In this document: positions 57,916 to 64,000 of the stretch, one piece after another
Layout of the letters: the number at the start of each line of letters is the position of its first letter
Position numbering within the stretch: the first letter of the stretch is position 1
From: Methylobacterium sp. NMS14P
Lineage (GTDB): Bacteria; Pseudomonadota; Alphaproteobacteria; Rhizobiales; Beijerinckiaceae
Direction: 5' to 3'
DNA: 64,000 bases
Assembly (NCBI RefSeq): GCF_028583545.1
Contig: NZ_CP087106.1
Location: 1,302,001 to 1,366,000 of the forward strand
The notes under the pieces: model-generated
What the model was told of the DNA's origin: nothing
Databases searched by the model: none
The model's input: the letters and a program-made list of their open reading frames with translations, nothing else
Position numbers and translations under genes: made by a program

Positions 57916-59175
57916 TCAGATCGCCTTCGGCAAGTCGGCGGCGGTGATCACCTTGAGTTCCGGCACCGGAACGATGAAGCCGCCGCCGTTCTCGAGGTAG
58001 CGGCGCTCGCGCGCCAGGAACTCGTCGATGAAGTTCCAGGCGAGCACCAGATAGGCGTCGGGCGCGGGTACGCTGCCCTCCTCGACGATCGGGATGCGGG
58101 CGCCGGGGATCAGCCGGCCGAACTTCAGCGGATTCTTCTCGGCCGCGTACTGGACCAGACGCGGGCCGATGCCGAAGGCGTTGAGCAGCGTCGCGCCCTT
58201 GGCTGGGGCACCGTAGGCGTGGACCGTCTTCCCCTCGGCGTGCCTGCGCTCCAGCAGGTCGAGCAGCGCCGCCTGCAGGCGCCGGACGTTCTCGGCGAAG
58301 CCGACATAGGTCTCGAACTTGCCGTAGCCGCGGGCCTCCTCGTCGGCGCGCATGCGCTTGACCGCGTCGCTGACCGGGTGGGCGCCGGGGAAGCCGACAT
58401 GCGCCTCGAGGGAGCCGCCATGGACCGGCACCACGCTGACGTCGAAGACCTCCAGGCCGTGGCGCGCGAACAGCTGCTCCAGGGAGCGGAGCGTGTAGTA
58501 GCACAGGTGCTCGTGGTAGATCTGATCGAAGGCGGTGTTCTCGATCATCCCGCCCAGGTAGATCGCCTGCACGACGAAGACGCCGTCCGGCTTGAGCAGC
58601 GTGACGATGCCCTTCACGACGCTGTGCAGCTCCTCCAGGTGGAAGAAGACGCCGGCGGCGGTGATCAGGCTCGCCGGCCCGTCCTGCGCGCGGACGATCT
58701 CGGCGGTCTCCGCGTTGAAGAAGCGATTCAGCGTCGGCACGCCGGCGGCGCGGGCCAGTTCCACGACGTTGGAGGCGGGCTCGACGCCGCAGCGGCGCAG
58801 GCCGAAGGGCTCGTACTGCCGAAGCCACGTGCCGTCGTTGCTGCCGATGTCGACGACGAGGTCCTGCGGCCCGAGGCCGTACCGCTCCACGAGCCGGGCC
58901 GCCGTCTGGCGGAAATGCTCCACCAGCGTCTTCGTCGTGCCCGAGACGTAGGGGTAGTCGCTGAACATGCTCTCCTTCGGGATCGTGTGATCGATCTGGA
59001 CGAGCGTGCAGTCGCGACAGAAGCCGGCGCGCAGGGGGAAATGCGGCTCGCGCCGGTCGGCGAGCTCCGGCGGGATCAGGCGGTTGCAGTGCGGCTGATC
59101 GGTCAGGTCGAGGAACAGCTCGACATCGCGTCCGTCGCAGACGCGGCATGCCATGGCGAGTTTCGTTCCCGTCAT
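57916..59175 (-). CDS. NDP-sugar C-methyltransferase (TylCIII-like)
   Basis: 419 residues from ATG 59175 (ATG 59154 is possible). The layout is the Methyltransf_13 / 23 / 14 chain of C-methyltransferases: zinc-ribbon C10-x2-C13 and C53-x2-C56, SAM loop VVDIGSNDGTWLRQ near 107-120, GVFFHLEELHSVVKG, IYHEHLCYYTLRSLEQL, and a C-terminal YGAPAKGATLLNAFGIGP. Family members C-methylate dTDP- or GDP-4-keto-deoxysugars, often at C3. The next two genes, two base pairs and then a 14-base overlap away, are epimerase/reductases, forming a branched or C-methyl deoxysugar module. Confidence 0.86.
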   Translation of the reverse strand: MTGTKLAMACRVCDGRDVELFLDLTDQPHCNRLIPPELADRREPHFPLRAGFCRDCTLVQIDHTIPKESMFSDYPYVSGTTKTLVEHFRQTAARLVERYGLGPQDLVVDIGSNDGTWLRQYEPFGLRRCGVEPASNVVELARAAGVPTLNRFFNAETAEIVRAQDGPASLITAAGVFFHLEELHSVVKGIVTLLKPDGVFVVQAIYLGGMIENTAFDQIYHEHLCYYTLRSLEQLFARHGLEVFDVSVVPVHGGSLEAHVGFPGAHPVSDAVKRMRADEEARGYGKFETYVGFAENVRRLQAALLDLLERRHAEGKTVHAYGAPAKGATLLNAFGIGPRLVQYAAEKNPLKFGRLIPGARIPIVEEGSVPAPDAYLVLAWNFIDEFLARERRYLENGGGFIVPVPELKVITAADLPKAI

Positions 59176-59386
59176 CCTACGACCTGTGACATCCGCGGCG
59201 CGAGGCTCTACGACCCCACGAGGCTTATCGGCTGAGCCATGGCAGCGCAACGCGCGGTCGCAGCTCGATCGAAGTCAGAGCCGAAAGGCGAGACAGTTTT
59301 GCCATCGCGCATGTCCTCCAGCGGCGAAGATCCACAATGACCGCGGCGGATATCCGAAAGTACAAACCCCAGGCCCGCAAAGAACA

Positions 59387-59934
59387 ATGATCTCGACACC
59401 GAGTTGGACAGTCCGCAAATCCCACCACGTCATGAAGGATCGCTGGCTCGGTCTCCGTGCCGACGACTGCGTGACGCCGTCGGGTCACATCGTCGATCCC
59501 TATTACGTGCTCGAGACGCCGGACATCGCGCTCGTGCTGGGCATCGACGCGGCCGATCACGTCATCCTCGTACGCCAGTACCGTCACGCCCATGGGGGCC
59601 CGAGCCTGGAGCTTCCGGGCGGGGCCATCGACCCCGCCGACCCCGATATCCTGGCGGCCGCCGAGCGCGAGATGCGCGAGGAAACCGGCTACATCTTCGC
59701 CGATGCCGAGCGCGTGGTCACCCTGAACGCGGATCCGGCCCGCTATACGCCAACCGCATGCATCTCGTCCGCGCGCGCGTGACCGCGGCCGGGCCGGCGC
59801 TTCCGGATCCCGCCGAGGACATCGCCGTGGTGCGCGTACCGCGGGCCGAGGCCTTACAGCTCGCCCAATCGGGCGCCATCGTCGGAGCCGTGCACGCCGC
59901 CATGCTCCTGATCGGCCTGTCCAGCACCGGATGA
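59387..59934 (+). pseudogene. NUDIX hydrolase with internal frameshift
   Basis: A NUDIX family gene broken by a frameshift. From ATG 59387 the frame codes YYVLETPDIALVLGI, RQYRHAHGGPSLELPGGAID and the NUDIX signature (GGAIDPADP, then AAEREMREETGY), then LNADPARYTP and stops at 59782. The expected continuation NRMHLVRARVTAAGPALPD, reaching VGAVHAAMLLIGL, lies in another frame and ends at 59934. The junction is near 59750, where TATACGCCAACCGC carries two extra bases or lacks one compared with the likely TAC ACC AAC. This could be a true lesion, a sequencing error or, least likely, programmed frameshifting. Confidence 0.75.
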
Positions 59935-60032
59935 GGGCCGTCACCGGATTGTGGATCGAGCGATCGAACCGCTGACAAGACCCGCGCGTTGCGCCAATAC
60001 GATTAATCGTCGGTTAAAGAGCGGATCGAAGC

Positions 60033-60182
60033 GTGCCCGAGTACGACATCAAGATCGTCGCTCTGCGAGATCGGAAAGCTCCGGACGCAGAGCGCGAGAC
60101 TCCGCCCAAGCGCAAGCTCGACTGGGATCGCGCCATGCGCGAGGCCGCGGAAGCGGAGCTCTCGATCCAGTCGCACGATTGA
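60033..60182 (+). CDS. Possible 49-residue small protein
   Basis: GTG 60033 to TGA 60182. The product is charged and helical in its second half (KIVALRDRKAPDAERET, then WDRAMREAAEAELSIQSHD). Third-position G+C is high as in neighbouring genes and it fills an otherwise empty gap before a convergent gene. There is no strong ribosome site (GCGGATCGAAGC precedes it). Function unknown; this is a tentative call. Confidence 0.4.
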   Translation: MPEYDIKIVALRDRKAPDAERETPPKRKLDWDRAMREAAEAELSIQSHD

Positions 60183-60201
60183 CAGTGCCAGACGGCGAAG
60201 C

Positions 60202-60219
60202 GCGCCCCGGCGAGGGCGC
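60202..60219. terminator. Candidate hairpin between convergent genes
   Basis: GCGCCC (60202-60207) pairs with GGGCGC (60214-60219), loop 6 bases, 20 bases after the small ORF stop and 19 before the end of the minus-strand HddC-GmhB gene. No T-run. Confidence 0.3.
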
Positions 60220-60237
60220 ACACCTCCTGGGCCCTTC

Positions 60238-61476
60238 CTACTCCTTCAGCGCGACCTCTCGCAGGAAGGCGAGCAGGTCGTCCGACCTGAAGTGGTGCAC
60301 GGCGAGCCCCGCCGCACGGCCGGCGGCGAGATCTGTTTCCTGATCGCCCACCAGGAAGCTGCGCGCGCGGTCGATGTCCCAATGGACCATCAGATCGAGG
60401 ATCATGCCGGGCTCGGGCTTCCGCCATCCGTGGACCGCCCTGTAGGCCTCGACCGTCCCGTCCGGATGATAGGGGCAGTAGCGTAGATCATCGATATGCG
60501 CGCCGGCCACGCGCAGGTCGTCCCGCAGCCAAGCGTTCAGACGGGCGACGTCGGCCTCGGTGTAGAAGCCGCGGGCGACCCCCGCTTGGTTCGTGACGAC
60601 GAACACGAAGTAGCCGGCATCATTCAGCGCGCGGACGGCGTCGCGCGCGCCCGCCATCCACTGGAACCGGTCCACGGAACCGACATACCCGTGGTCGTGA
60701 TTGAGAACACCGTCCCGATCGAGGAAGGCGGCAGGTCTCCTCCGACGGGCCGGGATCTCTTCCTGGGCTCGGGCGTAGCTCTCGGGCACGCCGATATCGA
60801 GAAAGTAGCCGTCGTGGGCCTCGCCGACCACGCGGCCCTCGGCGACCAGCGCGGGCAGGACGTCCCGTTCCAGCGAGCAGGCCGGCGGCAGGCCGGCCAG
60901 CGCGTCGCGGCGCACCAGGTAGACGCCAGCGTTGACGAGGCCGGGGCCCGGCTCAAGCGGCCGCTCGAGGAAGGCGGTGATCCGGACGCCGTCGACGAGC
61001 GCGACGCCGTAGCGCGCGGCGTCCGGCACCCGACGGAGCGACAGGACCATCGCCGCTTCGGGATGACGGGCCGCCATCGCGGGCAGGGACAGCAGGTTCA
61101 CATCGAACCACGAGTCGCCGTTCAGCAGGAGAAAGGTCTCGTCGGCCTCGGGAAGGGCGTGCACGACGGCGCCCCCGGTCCCGGCCTGCTCCGGCTCGAC
61201 CGAGACCCGAAGCGTCATGCCGAAGCGTCGCGCGACCGGGTTGTCGGCGGCATAGGCGCGGATCTTCTCGCTGTGGAATGAGGCCAGCAGCACGATCTCG
61301 GTGAAGCCGTGGCGGCCGAGCTCGAACAGCAGCACGTCCAGGAACGGCTCACCCGATACCGGCAGCAGCGGCTTGGGCATCGCCGAGGTCAGTGCGCCCA
61401 GGCGCGTGCCGAAGCCGCCGCACAGGATCATGGCTTGCCGGACAGAGCCTCCGCCCTTCCGCTCTGGCTCGGTCAC
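60238..61476 (-). CDS. Heptose guanylyltransferase - heptose-1,7-bisphosphatase fusion (HddC-GmhB)
   Basis: 412 residues. Residues 1-240 are a nucleotidyltransferase: [39 protein letters not shown] and [14 protein letters not shown]. Residues about 248-410 are a HAD phosphatase of GmhB type: D253 and D255 in [26 protein letters not shown] and GWRKPEPGM. GmhB removes the 7-phosphate of D-glycero-D-manno-heptose 1,7-bisphosphate and HddC makes GDP-heptose. The E. coli GmhB zinc ligands (C-P-H and C-D-C) are mostly replaced: CPYHP keeps Cys334, and VHGW replaces the later cysteines. The gene is 10 bases downstream of gmhA, supporting one operon. Confidence 0.85.
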   Translation of the reverse strand: MTEPERKGGGSVRQAMILCGGFGTRLGALTSAMPKPLLPVSGEPFLDVLLFELGRHGFTEIVLLASFHSEKIRAYAADNPVARRFGMTLRVSVEPEQAGTGGAVVHALPEADETFLLLNGDSWFDVNLLSLPAMAARHPEAAMVLSLRRVPDAARYGVALVDGVRITAFLERPLEPGPGLVNAGVYLVRRDALAGLPPACSLERDVLPALVAEGRVVGEAHDGYFLDIGVPESYARAQEEIPARRRRPAAFLDRDGVLNHDHGYVGSVDRFQWMAGARDAVRALNDAGYFVFVVTNQAGVARGFYTEADVARLNAWLRDDLRVAGAHIDDLRYCPYHPDGTVEAYRAVHGWRKPEPGMILDLMVHWDIDRARSFLVGDQETDLAAGRAAGLAVHHFRSDDLLAFLREVALKE

Positions 61477-61486
61477 AGGCCGTCCC

Positions 61487-62074
61487 TCACGCTGCCGTCC
61501 CGCGCGGGAACAGGCTTTCTTCGACGAGGCCGCAGACGATGTGCGCGGCGGTGATGTGGATCTGCTGGATCAGGGGCGTGGCGTCCGTCGGCGCGTGCAG
61601 GCAGACATCCGCCCGCTCGGGCATCGCCCCGCCCGTCGCACCCGTGAAGGCGACAACCCGCAGACCCAGGTCGCGTGCCGCGTCCATCGCCTTCAGCACG
61701 CTCGGCGACCGCCCCGATGTGGAGAGGGCGAGCAGGACATCGCCCGGCCGCCCGAGGGCCAGCACTTGCCGCTCGAACACGTGCTCGTAGCCGTAATCGT
61801 TGCCGATCGCGGTGATCACCGAGGTGTCGGTGGTCAGCGCCACGGCCGCGGCGGGCGGCCGGTCGTAGTTGAGCCGCGAGACGAACTCGCCCGCGATGTG
61901 CTGCGCGTCGGCGGCACTGCCGCCATTGCCGATCGTCAGGAGCTTGCCACCACCGCGCAGGGACGCGGTCACCAGATCGGCGATTTCGGCGAGGGTCGCG
62001 TGGAAGCGGGAGTCGTCGAGAGCGGCCTGGAAGGTGTCGCGGGTCTGCGTGAGAAAATCGACGATCGCGCTCAT
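61487..62074 (-). CDS. gmhA: D-sedoheptulose-7-phosphate isomerase
   Basis: 195-residue SIS-domain isomerase that converts sedoheptulose-7-phosphate to D-glycero-D-manno-heptose 7-phosphate. [19 protein letters not shown] carries the phosphate-binding and catalytic Glu region, [15 protein letters not shown] and [15 protein letters not shown] follow, and [13 protein letters not shown] holds the expected catalytic His. ATG 62074 is preferred over GTG 62080 because GAGGTGA lies just upstream. It lies between the HddC-GmhB fusion and an epimerase, with the GHMP kinase further upstream, completing a GDP-heptose set. Confidence 0.9.
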   Translation of the reverse strand: MSAIVDFLTQTRDTFQAALDDSRFHATLAEIADLVTASLRGGGKLLTIGNGGSAADAQHIAGEFVSRLNYDRPPAAAVALTTDTSVITAIGNDYGYEHVFERQVLALGRPGDVLLALSTSGRSPSVLKAMDAARDLGLRVVAFTGATGGAMPERADVCLHAPTDATPLIQQIHITAAHIVCGLVEESLFPRGTAA

Positions 62075-62155
62075 GCTCACCTCGGTCCGTCCCCGCGCCG
62101 GCCGACCTCTCGGGCCAACCGGCGGGCGTTCGCTGCTGGGCTCCGGTCACCCGGA

Positions 62156-63088
62156 TCAGGCGTTGGCGAACCGCGAGTTGCGTATCATTCGGAAGCCCTT
62201 GATCAGTTCCTTGATGCCCCGGTCGAGATCGAAATCGGGGAACCAGCCGGTCGCCTCCAGCTTCTCGTTGGACACGATATAGTCGCGCTTGTCGGGATCC
62301 TCGCCGATCGGGGCCTCGACGTAGACGAAGTTCGGAACGTGCACCTTGATGCGTTCGCAGAGTTCCAGCTTCGACAGGTTGGCGCTCGACAGGCCGAGAT
62401 TGTACGCCTCGCCACGCATCCGGTCGTAATTGTCCATCCCGTAGATGAACCCTTTGGCGACATCGCGGATGTGGATGTAGTTGCGCTTGAAGTGGCCCTC
62501 GAACACCAGGAGCGCCCGGTCGGTCACGGCCCGGTGCGTGAAGTCATTGACGAGGAGGTCGAGCCGCATCCGCGGCGCCATGCCGAACACCGTCGCCAGC
62601 CGCAGGCTGACGCCGCGCCCGCTGTCGAGCACCGCCTTCTCGGCCTCGACCTTGGTGGTGCCGTAGAGCGAGATCGGCCGCAGGGGCGAGTCCTCGGTGC
62701 AGAACTTGCCGGCCTCGCCGACGCCGTAACCCGAGTTGGTCGTCGGGTAGACGATCCTCTGCTCGCCGCCCGCACGCTCGACTAGGGCAATCACGGCGTC
62801 GCGGTTGAGCGTCGTGGCGCCGATCGCGTCCTCCTTGCAGAGGGGCGCGCCGACCAGGGCCGCGAGAGGGATGAGCACGTCGTGCTTCGGGATCAGCTCG
62901 TCCAGGATGCGCGTGTCGCGCGCGTCGCCCTTGATCGGCTCGAACGTGTCATACTGGCAGGCCGAGAACAGGTCCGGGGCTCCGGACTTGAACGTGTCGA
63001 GCACCGTCACGTGGTGCCCGCGCTCAAGCAGCATCGGCACCAGGATCGTCCCGATATAGCCCGCGCCGCCGGTGATCAGAATTCGCAT
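62156..63088 (-). CDS. NAD-dependent epimerase/dehydratase
   Basis: 310-residue extended SDR. GGAGYIG at residues 7-13 binds NAD; the catalytic Ser lies in YPTTNSGYG and Tyr/Lys in YGTTK. TFKSGAPDLF and ERGHHVTVLDTF occur near the N-terminus; GHFKRNYIHIRDVAKG and AYNLGLSSANLSK in the second half. It lies within the heptose operon between the GHMP kinase and gmhA, so a GDP-heptose or heptose-phosphate epimerase/dehydratase is possible. Closest common relatives are general NDP-sugar epimerases, and the substrate is not fixed. Confidence 0.82.
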   Translation of the reverse strand: MRILITGGAGYIGTILVPMLLERGHHVTVLDTFKSGAPDLFSACQYDTFEPIKGDARDTRILDELIPKHDVLIPLAALVGAPLCKEDAIGATTLNRDAVIALVERAGGEQRIVYPTTNSGYGVGEAGKFCTEDSPLRPISLYGTTKVEAEKAVLDSGRGVSLRLATVFGMAPRMRLDLLVNDFTHRAVTDRALLVFEGHFKRNYIHIRDVAKGFIYGMDNYDRMRGEAYNLGLSSANLSKLELCERIKVHVPNFVYVEAPIGEDPDKRDYIVSNEKLEATGWFPDFDLDRGIKELIKGFRMIRNSRFANA

Positions 63089-63155
63089 CGTTGCCTCTCG
63101 TCGCGATGGGTCCGAGGCCCGGCTGCGGCCGGGCTGGGGCCTGTGAGGACGCCGC

Positions 63156-64000
63156 TCAGCGCGTCTGGCGATAGATCAGGGTGGACCCGTCGACGTCGAT
63201 GCCGATCGGAACGACGGACAGCGGCGCGACCCGCTCGATCAGGGCCGGAAGCCGAGCGGGATCGATCAGAGCGAGGAAGAAGCCGCCCCCGCCCGCGCCG
63301 CACAGCTTCGCCCCGTAGGCCCCCGACGCGGTGATCGCTTCGAACAGATCGTCGAGCACCGCGTTCGAGACCTCACGCGACAGGGTTCGCTTGATGCGCC
63401 ACGAGGCGGAGAGCATCTCGCCGAGTTGCGTGAGCCAGCCGCTCGTTCCGGCCTCCAGCAGCGAGACACATTCCTCGACGAGGCGGTAGAGTTCGGACAG
63501 TTCCTTGTCGATCGCGCGCGCGCGGGTCACCGCGATCTGCGCGGCGACCGTTGTCGTTGCGCGCCGCGCGATGCCTGTATGGACCAACACCATCGACGCG
63601 TTGAGTTGCTGTATGGCAGCAGCGCTCATCTGAACAGGCGAGATCCGAATCGCGGAGCCATTAAAATCGAAACGGTTGATCCCCCCGAAGGCCGCGTGGA
63701 GCTGATCCTGGACGCCAACGTTCTCGCGCAAAATTTCACGTTCGACTTCGATCGCCTTCTTCGACAACTCGATCTTCGTAGGCTTTTGATTCAATATCGC
63801 GTAGATCGTACGCAAGAAACCGACGGTGAAAGCCGAAGAAGAGCCCAATCCGCTGCCCGCCGCAGGTAAATCGGAGATGATGCTCATATCGAGTCTACGG
63901 GTCACATTGAAATGCTTCAATACTTCTCGAACGACAGGATGTTCAATTTCTGAGATATTGTTGCAATGCTCAACACGAGAGTAACTTAATCGATAATTAT
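63156..64000 (-). CDS. hddA: D-glycero-D-manno-heptose 7-phosphate kinase, 5' end cut by window edge
   Basis: GHMP kinase whose start lies beyond the window; about 280 C-terminal residues are visible and the frame is open to the right edge. The ATP-binding motif is LPAAGSGLGSSSAFTVG, and YRLSYSRVEHCNN near the visible start resembles HddA and related kinases. LCGAGGGGFFLALI is the usual C-terminal GHMP motif. HddA phosphorylates heptose-7-phosphate at O1, using the product of GmhA and feeding the phosphatase/guanylyltransferase fusion at 60238-61476. Its operon position supports this role. A galacto- or mevalonate-type kinase is less likely. Confidence 0.85.
   Translation of the reverse strand, partial: NYRLSYSRVEHCNNISEIEHPVVREVLKHFNVTRRLDMSIISDLPAAGSGLGSSSAFTVGFLRTIYAILNQKPTKIELSKKAIEVEREILRENVGVQDQLHAAFGGINRFDFNGSAIRISPVQMSAAAIQQLNASMVLVHTGIARRATTTVAAQIAVTRARAIDKELSELYRLVEECVSLLEAGTSGWLTQLGEMLSASWRIKRTLSREVSNAVLDDLFEAITASGAYGAKLCGAGGGGFFLALIDPARLPALIERVAPLSVVPIGIDVDGSTLIYRQTR

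Noticed and set aside
56936..59149. Epimerase gene extended upstream to 737 residues
   Set aside because: The extra N-terminal part overlaps the C-methyltransferase in another frame and is low-complexity Arg/Pro/Ala; GTG 57913 gives a normal epimerase.
1..64000. CRISPR array, tRNA, rRNA, insertion sequence or phage genes
   Set aside because: No evenly spaced direct repeats, cloverleaf, rRNA segment, transposase motif or terminal inverted repeats of an element were seen; the FDxxWY repeats are protein repeats, too diverged at DNA level for CRISPR.

Overview
The window is one long, GC-rich stretch of a surface-polysaccharide / glycoconjugate biosynthesis locus. The high G+C, alanine- and arginine-rich proteins, frequent GTG/TTG starts and the gene set (GT61-like transferases, RgpF-type transferases, GSCFA, LbH acyltransferases, GDP-heptose genes) suggest an alphaproteobacterium, possibly Methylobacterium-like; the genus is inference. 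I see no rRNA, tRNA, CRISPR array, transposase or phage structural gene. Both ends cut through genes: an epimerase at the left and a heptose-phosphate kinase at the right.

Layout. (1) 1-7669: an epimerase and two paralogous GT61-like proteins around a PglD/NeuD-type acyltransferase and a PLP sugar aminotransferase. (2) 7848-19614: an RgpF-type transferase with N-terminal FDxxWY repeats, a methyltransferase, UDP-glucose dehydrogenase plus UDP-glucuronate 4-epimerase (UDP-GalA supply), a GSCFA protein, a radical SAM/SPASM enzyme and a second methyltransferase. (3) 19780-27134, minus strand: acyltransferase, glycosyltransferase, methyltransferase, GH43-like beta-propeller, WbqC protein, WecE-type aminotransferase and a further methyltransferase. 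(4) 27625-36617, plus strand: an asparagine synthetase fused to a GT4, a protein made only of FDxxWY repeats, a small coiled-coil protein and a double glycosyltransferase. (5) 36807-39096: two methyltransferases. (6) 39802-45951: a type II fatty-acid-like cassette (LbH acyltransferase, SDR, two carrier proteins, KAS III, FkbH) with a divergent MaoC-SDR fusion. (7) 46013-55872: putative regulator, acyltransferase, giant repeat-GT2-GT-B protein, ABC-2 permease, FkbM methyltransferase and phosphohexomutase. (8) 56023-64000: deoxysugar C-methyltransferase and two epimerase/reductases, a frameshifted NUDIX gene, and a GDP-D-glycero-D-manno-heptose set (GmhA, HddA, fused HddC-GmhB).

Together these genes would make activated sugars (UDP-GlcA/GalA, a 4-amino-4,6-dideoxyhexose, GDP-heptose and possibly deoxy or C-methyl derivatives), decorate them (methyl, acyl, amide-type groups), polymerise them with multidomain transferases and export a product through an ABC-2 pathway whose ATPase is not in the window.

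Two features stand out. A roughly 90-residue module with a core like LGP-x-H...GRFSHW...STSDNS...NGRxY is attached to five otherwise different enzymes, at either end of the chain. A carrier-protein-dependent acyl pathway (FkbH, two ACPs, KAS III, SDR, MaoC-SDR, LbH acyltransferase) sits inside the glycan cluster and may make an unusual acyl decoration. G+C drops in patches (about 9480-10300, 21480-23900, 26040-27250, 36800-39100), which suggests mosaic assembly by transfer.
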